A stretch of DNA of 38,961 nucleotides. Source: CAYXUG01 sp964468655 (GTDB lineage Bacteria > Fidelibacterota > Marinisomatia > Marinisomatales > CAYXUG01). The notes under the pieces are model-generated. The model worked only from the letters and a program-made list of their open reading frames with translations, was not told the DNA's origin and made no database searches. The stretch spans positions 1 through 38,961 of the forward strand of contig CAYXUG010000012.1 in assembly GCA_964468655.1 (NCBI GenBank), given 5' to 3'. Shown here piece after piece: positions 25,269 through 33,646 of this stretch. The first letter of the stretch is position 1. Each line of letters opens with the position of its first letter. A program made the translations under genes and the position numbers.

Positions 25269-25398
25269 AATAATTATTTCCAAAGAATGCTTTTCAAAAA
25301 ACGGAAAATGTAACTATGTAAATCGTGCTCAGCATCCTGCGGATAATTATTTAAACTATAATATGTCTGCTTTTATTACGTTTTAAATATTTACTTTC

Positions 25399-26256
25399 TT
25401 ACACCTCAACCGCTTCTTTTGATTCCGGGGTTTTAAAAGACCAGATTGCAAGTAATATTACCATAATAACCAAAAGCCAGAGGGTTGCATGGTGATACCC
25501 GCTTGAGGAATATGTGATTAAAGTTGTGAATCTTCCAATTAACAATGATATCCTTCCCATAACGGCAAAACCAAAGGAAGCGCCAAAGGAGATCATCAAA
25601 AAGTAGATTCCGGTTCTGCATATTTTTCCAAATACACCTGTATGTTCTCTTGAAAAATAAAAATAGAGCAATCCTGTAATAGTCCCTATAAAAATCACCA
25701 AACTGTTGAATATATCCATGCCAGACATACCGGCAACAAACGGCATTGCAGTTCCTTTAATTTGACCAATTACATTTGAATTTAAATAGCCGTAGGAACG
25801 AAGTCCTGCTGCCATTCCAACGGTATAGGCAATACCCCATCGTGCAAACCAGTTAAATTTAGGAATTAGGCTCATAAGCATCATAATACCGAGGACCAGC
25901 GGAATGATGTAAAGTATATTTGGTATACCCAGAACGACATTTATCTCATGTCCTTTATCAATCCCACCGGCAGGAAAAAAACTTGGGATGATGGACGATA
26001 ATATACCATACAGGCCATACCATGCTTTGGTTAATCCACTGAAAACAATTCCGTCTTCAGGTTTTGGCCATAATCTGCCGAACAGATTGGGCTGAATTTG
26101 AGTCCAGAAATAAATGGATGCCCAATATCCAGCCGAGACACCAACAAAAATATGCTCAGCTATTTTATAGAACGGATTATCTCGATAGAGATAGGAGAAA
26201 ATCGCAAATGTTAGAAAAACAGCAATCCATGCTCCAAAAATCTCATTACCACTCAT
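25399..26256 (-). CDS. Polytopic membrane protein, last gene of the GlmL-linked module
   Basis: 285 residues with about seven or eight hydrophobic segments (around 5-22, 33-52, 78-95, 108-129, 135-152, 172-198, 210-232 and 262-278). No transporter or enzyme motif is recognised. Notable are SYLYRDNPFYKIAEHIFVGV near the N-terminus and the glycine-rich FARWGIAYTVGMAAGLRSYGYL. The C-terminus is charged (KTPESKEAVEV). It is the last gene of the module, 15 nt after the 278-residue gene and in the same direction. The function is unknown. Confidence 0.75.
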   Translation of the reverse strand: MSGNEIFGAWIAVFLTFAIFSYLYRDNPFYKIAEHIFVGVSAGYWASIYFWTQIQPNLFGRLWPKPEDGIVFSGLTKAWYGLYGILSSIIPSFFPAGGIDKGHEINVVLGIPNILYIIPLVLGIMMLMSLIPKFNWFARWGIAYTVGMAAGLRSYGYLNSNVIGQIKGTAMPFVAGMSGMDIFNSLVIFIGTITGLLYFYFSREHTGVFGKICRTGIYFLMISFGASFGFAVMGRISLLIGRFTTLITYSSSGYHHATLWLLVIMVILLAIWSFKTPESKEAVEV

Positions 26257-26271
26257 TTAAAACCTCCAGAA

Positions 26272-27108
26272 TTAATATTTCTTAGCCCGTTGACGTTCAA
26301 GATAAAAGGCAATATTTCCAAATATAATGAATAGAACAATTACAAGGTGCGCAATGGATTGAGCATCCATTCCTGCAATTCCCCCTCCTTTTTGTTCAAT
26401 CAAGGATTCGTATTCAGCAGCCCCTGGCATTCCTGCCAGGATTCCTTTCACCTGACCACTCTGTTCGTAAGGCTTTACTTCATTCACCTGAATTGAAGTA
26501 ACACCAGTTGACATTGGTATTCCAGTGGGATCAGCTGCATACTGAACCCACTCGATGGTTCCCGGAAATCCTGCAGAAAAAGTAAATAGGTAATTAAAAT
26601 CTTCAAATTTATTAATCCCCTCCATCATAGGTATATCTTCAACGAGTGTATTTCTGGCATCAATGGTATACAGTTTTCTTATATCACTGACAATACCTTT
26701 GACAACAGCCTCATTCCCGGGCCTGAAGCCCAGCAACACATAATCTTCACCGTACACTTTACCAAATTCATCATCAGCAATATCCTTTAACGCCTCCAGA
26801 GCCATGAACAAGCCATCGGGCCAAAGGCAGGTCACATACACTTGATGATCATTTCTGAATGCATGCCGCAGGACACCAATTGCCATGGGGTGAATTTCCG
26901 GTTTTGTACTTGGTCCGTATTCAAAAGACATAAGTATTTTTGATCCTCTTGGGAGTGATTCAATGGAATCAAAAACCATTTGTGAAGATTGAGTAGGTCT
27001 TATAGGAAGACCAATGGGCTTCAACAGAGGAACAATAACTACTATTGCAATGATGATAAAAATATATCTGCGATCTACTTTACCGAGTTTTATGAAAAAT
27101 TCAGTCAT
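26272..27108 (-). CDS. Bitopic membrane protein with large soluble domain (GlmL-linked module)
   Basis: 278 residues. One membrane helix near the N-terminus (YIFIIIAIVVIVPLLKPIGL, ~15-34) and one near the C-terminus (SIAHLVIVLFIIFGNIAFYL, ~250-270) enclose about 210 soluble residues. The soluble part holds GSKILMSFEYGPSTKPEIHPMAIGVL, YVLLGFRPGNEAVVKGI and the glycine-rich KGILAGMPGAAEYESL. No known catalytic motif is visible. Helices at both ends suggest a domain held against the membrane, probably on the outer face. It lies 3 nt after the previous gene. The function is unknown. Confidence 0.7.
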   Translation of the reverse strand: MTEFFIKLGKVDRRYIFIIIAIVVIVPLLKPIGLPIRPTQSSQMVFDSIESLPRGSKILMSFEYGPSTKPEIHPMAIGVLRHAFRNDHQVYVTCLWPDGLFMALEALKDIADDEFGKVYGEDYVLLGFRPGNEAVVKGIVSDIRKLYTIDARNTLVEDIPMMEGINKFEDFNYLFTFSAGFPGTIEWVQYAADPTGIPMSTGVTSIQVNEVKPYEQSGQVKGILAGMPGAAEYESLIEQKGGGIAGMDAQSIAHLVIVLFIIFGNIAFYLERQRAKKY

Positions 27109-27111
27109 GTG

Positions 27112-28143
27112 TTATTCTCCAATATAGGATTTTTCAATTCCGAGTATATATCTAATTGATGTGGCAATAATTCCGAGCCCAATACCCATCATGATTGCCC
27201 TTGTACCAGCCAAATTGGGATAGTTATAAATCCAGTCCTGCAACGTGGGAAGGAAGAAAATCGCGGGCTTATCAATGGGCCATCCCATCATGAAACCTGC
27301 AATTGTCACTGCCAACAAACCACCCCCAACAGCGGCGAACGTAATTGTTCTATTTTTAATAAATGTATTCACGAGAACACCTATTCCAAGTACAAATAGG
27401 TACAATACAAACCAACTCGATATTTTAGAACCCAATGGAACACGCCCGATCATAATAATAATTCCAGAAATCAATAGTAGTGTCGCTTCAAAATTCCTTA
27501 TTTTGAATGCTCTGTACGAGGCAGATGCGACAAAAAATGCCAACAATGCAAACATGGTAGCAGAAAGGGGTGTAAAAACATTAAAAAACATCCAGCTAAA
27601 CAATGTCCCACTAGATTGGACATGTTTCCCCCACTCTTCATCAATAATGGTGGTGCTTGCGCCTGCTGCTAGCAATTGTTCTTGTACTTTAGTTGCACCT
27701 CTCTTCGTAAAATAAACTTTTTCAATTCGTAATGGAGAATTATCTGATGCCAAGCCGGTCAATACTTCTGCCTCATTCTTTTCAAGATTCATTTCAGATG
27801 CTACCCTCGTAGCCACTTCTGAAACATCGGGTCCGGTTTTATTGATTTCGACATAATAAGCGCCGCGCATGAAAAATCCCACCGTAATGGCGAAAAGAAA
27901 TCCGAGAATGGCAAAAATGGAATACTGCCAACCCGATTTCTTTTTCAATATTTTTTGTGACTGAAGTTTCATGAGATTAAGCGCTCCAAGGAAAATTGCG
28001 AAACTTGCCAGAATATCGAACCATTGTGTTGCGTCATCATTTACAAAAGATTCAATATGCGGCTCATCAATAAACCAGCCAAATAGGGTCAGCAATCCTA
28101 CAACGGTAACAATCATAATGGGTATCTGTCTTTTCCAGATCAT
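27112..28143 (-). CDS. Polytopic membrane protein with central soluble loop (GlmL-linked module)
   Basis: 343 residues. About three helices at the N-terminus (~7-24, 43-59, 73-92) are followed by a polar loop of about 85 residues (~93-175, from RGAYYVEINKTGPDVSEVATRVASEM to STTIIDEEWGKHV). About five further helices follow, ending in RAIMMGIGLGIIATSIRYILGIE. It has a good ribosome site (AGGAG, 7 nt before the ATG). It starts 9 nt after the DUF6754 gene. No family is recognised. The arrangement suggests a subunit of a membrane complex together with its neighbours. Confidence 0.7.
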   Translation of the reverse strand: MIWKRQIPIMIVTVVGLLTLFGWFIDEPHIESFVNDDATQWFDILASFAIFLGALNLMKLQSQKILKKKSGWQYSIFAILGFLFAITVGFFMRGAYYVEINKTGPDVSEVATRVASEMNLEKNEAEVLTGLASDNSPLRIEKVYFTKRGATKVQEQLLAAGASTTIIDEEWGKHVQSSGTLFSWMFFNVFTPLSATMFALLAFFVASASYRAFKIRNFEATLLLISGIIIMIGRVPLGSKISSWFVLYLFVLGIGVLVNTFIKNRTITFAAVGGGLLAVTIAGFMMGWPIDKPAIFFLPTLQDWIYNYPNLAGTRAIMMGIGLGIIATSIRYILGIEKSYIGE

Positions 28144-28152
28144 ATTTATCTC

Positions 28153-29022
28153 CTACTGAATGGTTAAAAATTCAAGAATGTCAAAACCGATTAATCCAAA
28201 ATCATGGAAAAAGTTTAAAGCTGCTGATACACAGATTACACCAAGGATAAAAGCTTTTAGCATATCCTGCCCTTTCACACCGCCGATGAGTTCTGGTTTT
28301 TTGGATAGATATGCACTGGCTGCAAAAAATTCCTCGCCGATGAGAGTGTAGTCACAAGCAGTTACAAAGAAGGGTATCTGCGCCTGGGAAGCTGTACCTG
28401 CAATTTGTATGGCGCCAATTGAGTTGCCGGTTTCAGCTAAAATAAGCGATTCTGCATAGAATTTTCCCTGATACAAGCATGCAGCCGGTTTTTCCCTTAA
28501 CATAATTCCGTTAACACCGGCAGCATAGGCAAACTGGTCATCTGTGAGATAATGCACCATATCATCATTGAAAAGGTCCGGGCGTCCCTCAAGAAGGTAA
28601 GATTCTCGGCATGCTTCCCGGGCTGCTTTCATCACAATGGAACGGGAAACAGGCACATTGAGACTGGTTTCATATCTGGCAGTCATTTTGGACACATGCC
28701 CTAAAATTATGACACCGGCAACCGTTTCTACTTGGTCCATATCCATAATACCGGGGACATAAAGGACTGGTTTTCCCATCTCCGTGGAACGTCCCACAGC
28801 TTCTTCTACTGCTTTTACACCAGGAATTTCGCGCAAGAAAATTGATTCACCCCTTTTTGCTTTGTTGATGAAAAATATCAATGTGCCGCATGTGATCATA
28901 ATGGCGAAGAACATGACTATTCTTTCACTCTTAAAGTATGGGTGGCCGGCAAACCAAAAGATCACAAATGCAGCCAGTAATATCCCAGCGTATGTCCAAA
29001 ATTTCTGGTTATTCACTTTCAT
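28153..29022 (-). CDS. DUF6754-type membrane protein (GlmL-linked module)
   Basis: 289 residues from ATG 29022 (MKVNNQKFWTYAGILLAAF); the GTG two codons later is better spaced from the upstream GAGGAG. There are two N-terminal helices (~10-25, 32-48), then a soluble domain with GKPVLYVPGIMDMDQVETVAGVIILGHVSK, MKAAREACRESYLL, AYAAGVNGIMLREKPAACLYQG and LAETGNSIGAIQIAGTA, and a C-terminal helix (~258-280). I recognise it as the DUF6754 family, found next to GlmL-like genes; no biochemical function is known to me. The soluble part has a Rossmann-like strand-helix rhythm. It overlaps the previous gene by 14 nt. Confidence 0.75.
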   Translation of the reverse strand: MKVNNQKFWTYAGILLAAFVIFWFAGHPYFKSERIVMFFAIMITCGTLIFFINKAKRGESIFLREIPGVKAVEEAVGRSTEMGKPVLYVPGIMDMDQVETVAGVIILGHVSKMTARYETSLNVPVSRSIVMKAAREACRESYLLEGRPDLFNDDMVHYLTDDQFAYAAGVNGIMLREKPAACLYQGKFYAESLILAETGNSIGAIQIAGTASQAQIPFFVTACDYTLIGEEFFAASAYLSKKPELIGGVKGQDMLKAFILGVICVSAALNFFHDFGLIGFDILEFLTIQ

Positions 29023-29329
29023 CTCCTCGATTTGAGTTATTTTGTTCAAAGCGTTCAATTTCTGAAATCAGAAATTCGAAGTTTTCAGGTGTTTCAAATA
29101 TTTCAGCAGCCCGGTAATATCCATCAGTACTAACAAATGCATTAACAATGGGACCAAAAAATACCATTGCATGGCTTCCTAAAAGAGCCAGCGGTTTTGA
29201 CATTTCAAGAAAAAATACAGCGGGTGTTACCAACCCAGTTTTGTAGATTTTCTTGGCAAGTCGGGTGATAAATTCCCTGTCCTTAAGTACCAATGTTTCA
29301 GAATTCGACACAGTTGAACTTAAGAACAT
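29009..29329 (-). CDS. Small hydrophobic-core protein (GlmL-linked module)
   Basis: 106 residues. The middle (TPAVFFLEMSKPLALLGSHAMVFFGPIVNAFVS, ~34-67) is hydrophobic, with an acidic, helical C-terminus (ENFEFLISEIERFEQNNSNRGDESE). The N-terminus is polar, with LVLKDREFITRLAKKI. It starts in a TAATG overlap with the upstream gene and overlaps the DUF6754 start, so translation is coupled on both sides. It belongs to no family I recognise. It may be a peripheral or single-pass membrane component. Confidence 0.65.
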   Translation of the reverse strand: MFLSSTVSNSETLVLKDREFITRLAKKIYKTGLVTPAVFFLEMSKPLALLGSHAMVFFGPIVNAFVSTDGYYRAAEIFETPENFEFLISEIERFEQNNSNRGDESE

Positions 29330-30453
29330 TAATCCGTTTCCACCATCTCAAGATTTGCTCTAGGGATCGTCATAGTTTCTCCGTCAATATCTACCTCAGC
29401 CACCCTAACCATCGTTTCAGATTCCATTTTATGGAGCTCGCTAGGCAGACTTTTCACACTACCCATTTTACCGAAAAAAGGTGCTCTAATAACTCTGACA
29501 AGACTTCCGTCAGTTATTCCAAGAGATGTATCATGATGTTCAGTTCCAACTTTTGTTTCATCATCAAACGGGATTACAATTTCGGGTCTGATAACACCAG
29601 CTCTTATTTGGGTAGCTCCATTGATGGAGGCAAATTTTCCTTTAAATTCCAATAAAATATCAAAAGTTCTCTCTCCCATTGGTATTTTCCCAAATCCTTC
29701 CGTTACGATCAGAGACGTTGCAAGCTTTTCTGATCCTGTAATTGCTACACCCAGTGAATACCCTAAAAGTGGTTTCAGATCGTGATAATTAAAACCGCCA
29801 ACAATAATTCCGTGAACATCAATATCAACAGCTTTTTTGTATGCCTGAAGAGTAATATGTGATCCACCTACGAGAATTTTATTTTTATGGGAATCATTAA
29901 TCATTTCGGGTGTAATCTCATCATCTCTTGATTTAACGATTAATTCAAGATTACCGCGCTTTTCCCCGGCTATTCCAAAAATCCCCTGAATGAATACGCC
30001 AATTGATTCAATATGGACACCTTCATCCGTAATGATTTCAGCAACATTGCCGGCTATATAAGCATCTACTTCCACCGGTAATGGCGCTTCTCTTAAAATG
30101 ACCTGCCCGGTGACAGTTGAAATTGATTCTACGGTACCGGAAACTGGTGAGGTCGTTTTGGATTTAAACATTCCGAATATCCCTTGAGTTTCTGCGAGAA
30201 GATCTCCTTCGCCAATCTCACCATCCTTTTTAGCAACCATCACTTCAGAAACATCAGCCGGATCAACATTTAATAAATTAGCCACATTGACAATTTGAAC
30301 ATTCCCGGGGATAAATGTTCTTGCTACTATATGATCTGCTGTGACAAGTGATCCTTGCTCAACAACAACTTCTCCTTTCATGGGAAGCCGCCGTTCTTTT
30401 GTGACTTTCGAGTGTTTTAATACCTTTAATCCTGGTGTGTAAGCGTGCGCCAT
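29329..30453 (-). CDS. Barrel-sandwich-like and KOW-like protein (GlmL-linked module)
   Basis: 374 residues, no signal peptide, predicted soluble. The N-terminal ~130 residues resemble a barrel-sandwich hybrid (RnfC- or biotinyl-like): RRLPMKGEVVVEQGSLVTADHIVART, GEIGEGDLLAET and TTSPVSGTVESISTVTGQVIL. A middle domain (~175-255) carries KILVGGSHITLQAYKKAVDIDVHGIIVGGFN. The last ~60 residues look KOW/NusG-like: TDGSLVRVIRAPFFGKMGSVKSLP and ETMVRVAEVDIDGETMTIPRANLEMVE. It lies 10 nt after the GlmL-like gene with AAGGAAC 6 nt before its ATG. The role is unknown; binding of a scaffold or nucleotide is a guess from folds. Confidence 0.7.
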   Translation of the reverse strand: MAHAYTPGLKVLKHSKVTKERRLPMKGEVVVEQGSLVTADHIVARTFIPGNVQIVNVANLLNVDPADVSEVMVAKKDGEIGEGDLLAETQGIFGMFKSKTTSPVSGTVESISTVTGQVILREAPLPVEVDAYIAGNVAEIITDEGVHIESIGVFIQGIFGIAGEKRGNLELIVKSRDDEITPEMINDSHKNKILVGGSHITLQAYKKAVDIDVHGIIVGGFNYHDLKPLLGYSLGVAITGSEKLATSLIVTEGFGKIPMGERTFDILLEFKGKFASINGATQIRAGVIRPEIVIPFDDETKVGTEHHDTSLGITDGSLVRVIRAPFFGKMGSVKSLPSELHKMESETMVRVAEVDIDGETMTIPRANLEMVETD

Positions 30454-30463
30454 TTATCGTTCC

Positions 30464-32284
30464 TTATTCCGGATATTCATCAACAGCCATAGACCATTGA
30501 ATTATTTTTTTAATTCTTTCTGAATCGCTTTCAGGAAAAACCAGTGGTCTTCCTCTCATATCAAACATAACTCCCACAACACCACCATAAATGGTAGTTT
30601 CAAATTCTTCACCAGGACCAGCACCTAAATCGACTCCTTTTGCCGGTTGAAATTTCGCCGGAATTTTTTCATAGGGCGCATCAATTTTAATTAAATCTCC
30701 AAAATTCAAATCTTTCATCCAGATAGACCCATCGGGAAGCTGGAGCGTTGCTTTCAACGCGGATTTTCCTGGTTTTAATTTTCCATTTGGCGCAACACAA
30801 GTTCCAAGACGAATTAAACAATCATTTTCAAATACCTGAATAGCAGCTTTCTTAGCGCTTTCTTCCAGTTCCGGTTGATCTATGTTTGCTAATACACCTA
30901 ATTGAGGCATCATGAAAATTGAGTCCACAGCAAGTTGGGTGATACCTTCCGGCAGGAAAGCATCAATCAACATTCGCGCTGCCTGCTGGCGTCTCGGCGC
31001 ATGAGATAATACACCACCTGAACCTACTAGTAAATCAAGTTCAATCATATCAACCAATGTTTCACCGCTCCCGGACTGTTCGAATGCATCGGAAATGGTT
31101 CTCTCGGTCTGGACACCTTTTAAACTTACAGCGAATTGTTTATGCTGAATAAAAGACAATCTGAGCGCTTCACGTGCAATGGCCTGTTCTACTTTTAAAT
31201 CGTTCAATGATTGAGGAATGGTTGTAGGGCGAATCATCTTATTAGCGATTCTGTTGGTCAATTCATCTTTGTCGATCTCTATTGGAACCCATCGTAAAAT
31301 ATTCTCTAGAGTTGCTTCAGCCATGACATTACAGATGGAATAGCTCATGCCGAGATTTGCGCTGACAGTCCTGTTAAATGTTTTTTGGAAAACAGAAAAT
31401 ATGTCTGTTGTCGCGCCACCGATATCTACTCCCATGACAGATATGTCTTCCTTTTTGGCAATCATTTCAATAAGATACCCAACAGCGCCTGGAGTTGGCA
31501 TGATGGGAGCGTCGGTCCAGGACATCAATTTTCTGTAGCCCGGGGCTTGAGCCATTACGTGTTCCATGAATAAATCGTGGATCTCATCTCTGGATGGTTT
31601 CAGGTTCTCACGTTCAAGTACAGGACGAATATTTTCAACAACTGATAGATCTGTTTTTTCTCCAAGTGTATCAGTAATAATATCAGTCGCTTTTTTATTT
31701 CCGGCGTATATAACAGGCAGTTTATAGTTTTTTCCAAATCGTGGTTTCGGATTGGCAGCACCCATTATTTCCGCCAATTCAGCTACATGGGAAATAGTAC
31801 CACCATCAATACCACCTGAAAGAAGAATCATATCAGGCCGCAGCTGACGAATTCTCGCGATTTTTTCATGTGGTAACCGCCCGTCATTTGACGCAAGTAC
31901 ATCCATCACAATCGAACCGGCACCCAGGGCAGCACGTTCCGCGCTTTCTCCAGACATGGATTTAACAACACCTGCTACCATCATTTGCAATCCACCACCG
32001 GCAGAACTCGTCGAAATATAAATATCTGCTCCTTCATTATTATTTTCAGGTGTTATGATGTGTTCACCATCCAACAGTTTTCTTCCGGATAGTTCTTCCA
32101 CTTCCATGACAGCGTTTAGGACTCCCTTAGTTACGTCTTCGAAAGGAGCTTCCACAGTAGTGGGCGCTTCACCGCGAACTATTAAACGGTATTCACCGTC
32201 CTTATTTTCAATGAGGATTGCTTTAGTCGTGGTGCTCCCGCAGTCGGTGGCTAAAATTGATCTGATTTCTTTTTTTTCCGGCAT
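30464..32284 (-). CDS. GlmL/MutL-family ASKHA ATPase-like protein
   Basis: 606 residues from ATG 32284 (MPEKKEIRSILATDCGSTTTKAIL). The family is named for the accessory protein GlmL (MutL) of adenosylcobalamin glutamate mutase. Sugar-kinase/Hsp70/actin nucleotide-binding motifs are present: phosphate-1 ILATDCGSTTTKAILIE near the N-terminus, MILLSGGIDGGTISHVAELAEIM, and phosphate-2-like VMGVDIGGATTDIFSVF. A conserved SAERAALGAGSIVMDVLASNDGR segment lies between, and LLVGSGGVLSHAP is near the C-terminal lobe. It is 4 nt after the cdsA stop and 10 nt before the barrel/KOW gene. No GlmE or GlmS gene is nearby, so a mutase-reactivase job is not supported by context. Confidence 0.85.
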   Translation of the reverse strand: MPEKKEIRSILATDCGSTTTKAILIENKDGEYRLIVRGEAPTTVEAPFEDVTKGVLNAVMEVEELSGRKLLDGEHIITPENNNEGADIYISTSSAGGGLQMMVAGVVKSMSGESAERAALGAGSIVMDVLASNDGRLPHEKIARIRQLRPDMILLSGGIDGGTISHVAELAEIMGAANPKPRFGKNYKLPVIYAGNKKATDIITDTLGEKTDLSVVENIRPVLERENLKPSRDEIHDLFMEHVMAQAPGYRKLMSWTDAPIMPTPGAVGYLIEMIAKKEDISVMGVDIGGATTDIFSVFQKTFNRTVSANLGMSYSICNVMAEATLENILRWVPIEIDKDELTNRIANKMIRPTTIPQSLNDLKVEQAIAREALRLSFIQHKQFAVSLKGVQTERTISDAFEQSGSGETLVDMIELDLLVGSGGVLSHAPRRQQAARMLIDAFLPEGITQLAVDSIFMMPQLGVLANIDQPELEESAKKAAIQVFENDCLIRLGTCVAPNGKLKPGKSALKATLQLPDGSIWMKDLNFGDLIKIDAPYEKIPAKFQPAKGVDLGAGPGEEFETTIYGGVVGVMFDMRGRPLVFPESDSERIKKIIQWSMAVDEYPE

Positions 32285-32288
32285 TACT

Positions 32289-33140
32289 TTAATCAATAAT
32301 AAATTTCAAATACAAATAAATTAAAGGTGATGCGATAAGGAGTGAATCAAACCTGTCTAGCACTCCTCCATGCCCTCCTAAAATTCGGCTTGTATCTTTA
32401 ACGCAAACTTCACGTTTAAACATGGATTCGATGAAATCACCCATTTGCCCAAAAACACCTACGATAATCCCCATCATTACAGCATCGGAATATGAAATTG
32501 AAAATGTGGGATCACTGGATACAATAAATCTGAATTTGATGAAAGCTAAATAAACCATAATTGCTGTAATCAATCCAGAAACTGCTCCCACAACTGTTTT
32601 CTTCGGACTTACTCTTTCCAATATTTTCTTTTTACCCCAGAGTTTTCCAAAGGTGTAAGCGGCTGAATCGCACAGCCAGACAGCAATAAAAAGAGAGAAT
32701 GTCAATTTCATATTTAAATCAGATTGCAGTGGAAAGAATTCCCGTATTCCAATCAAAGCTCCTAATAAAAGAGGGATGTAGAATATTCCAAAGAGTGAAA
32801 CAGCAATATTGAGGGAAGGATTTGGTTTATTCCTGAATAATTCAGTAATGAGAGTAATACCTACAATTAAAACAAAAAACTGCCCTAATGGGATAGTGTA
32901 AATCTGTGATAAATCAGACACATAATAAAACATCAATATAATGAAAGCGCTTAGACATGAAATTACATATTGTGGAGAAATGGATTTTTGTTCACTTAAC
33001 TTAAAATATTCCATCATAGCTAGGATCGAAACAACAAAGATAAATCCGAGAAAAATTTCATTTCCAAAATAAATGCACAGTAGTATACCGGGTATACCGA
33101 GTACATTGACTAGCATTCTTGATGAGAGTGTATCAGACAT
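32289..33140 (-). CDS. cdsA: Phosphatidate cytidylyltransferase
   Basis: 283 residues with about eight membrane helices. The CdsA signature is visible near the C-terminus: FGQMGDFIESMFKREVCVKDTSRILGGHGGVLDRFDSLL (Mg-binding GD, and the S-x-x-K-R-x-x-x-V-K-D pattern here as SMFKREVCVKD), preceded by LWGKKKILERVSPKKTVVGAVSGL. It converts phosphatidic acid and CTP to CDP-diacylglycerol in the inner membrane. The next gene (GlmL-like) starts 4 nt after its stop, so the essential lipid gene heads the unknown membrane module. Confidence 0.93.
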   Translation of the reverse strand: MSDTLSSRMLVNVLGIPGILLCIYFGNEIFLGFIFVVSILAMMEYFKLSEQKSISPQYVISCLSAFIILMFYYVSDLSQIYTIPLGQFFVLIVGITLITELFRNKPNPSLNIAVSLFGIFYIPLLLGALIGIREFFPLQSDLNMKLTFSLFIAVWLCDSAAYTFGKLWGKKKILERVSPKKTVVGAVSGLITAIMVYLAFIKFRFIVSSDPTFSISYSDAVMMGIIVGVFGQMGDFIESMFKREVCVKDTSRILGGHGGVLDRFDSLLIASPLIYLYLKFIID

Positions 33141-33202
33141 GAATTAGTAAAAAATAATCGGGGAAAATAAGACTTTAGAGGTGTAGAATCAAAACTGAAA
33201 CA

Positions 33203-33646
33203 TCAATTAGTTTTGTGCTTCATATATTTATCATCTCCATACTCAATGACCTCAATTTTCACTTTGGCTGTCCCTTTTCCAATAAAACCGAGTTTTAACG
33301 CTGCCCCATAGGAGCAATCCAAAATCCTTCCTTTTGCATAGGGACCGCGATCGTTAATTCTTAATATGAGACTTTTATCATTCTCAAGATTTTTAACTCG
33401 TACAATTGTGTTTAATGGGAGTGTTTTGTGGGCTGCTGTAAGTCCATACATGTCATAGACTTCGCCATTCGCAGTCAATTTACCGTGGAAGTCTTCAGCA
33501 TAAAATGATGAAATTCCGGTTTGAGTTTTCATATAATTACTTGATCTAATTTTTGATTTCTTTACCCCTTTTCCACTTCCATACCTTGGCGATGATGAAC
33601 AGCTAAAGGCAAATAAGGCGAGGATAAAAAAATAGACCTTAGCCAT
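33203..33646 (-). CDS. RlpA-like septal ring lytic transglycosylase family lipoprotein
   Basis: 147 residues. The N-terminus MAKVYFFILALFAFSCSSSP is a lipoprotein-type signal (AFS|C). A double-psi beta-barrel of the RlpA type follows: GISSFYAEDFHGKLTANGEVYDMYGLTAAHKTLPLNTIVRV and RINDRGPYAKGRILDCSYGAALKLGFIGKG, with the catalytic-type NDRGPYAKGR and histidine in TAAHKTLP. RlpA proteins cut peptidoglycan strands lacking stem peptides at the septum. There is no SPOR domain, so this is a short form. It overlaps pyrD by 8 nt. Confidence 0.9.
   Translation of the reverse strand: MAKVYFFILALFAFSCSSSPRYGSGKGVKKSKIRSSNYMKTQTGISSFYAEDFHGKLTANGEVYDMYGLTAAHKTLPLNTIVRVKNLENDKSLILRINDRGPYAKGRILDCSYGAALKLGFIGKGTAKVKIEVIEYGDDKYMKHKTN

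Noticed and set aside
30464..32284. Part of a B12-dependent glutamate mutase locus
   Set aside because: Only the GlmL-like accessory protein is present; no mutase catalytic or cobalamin-binding subunit is in the window.
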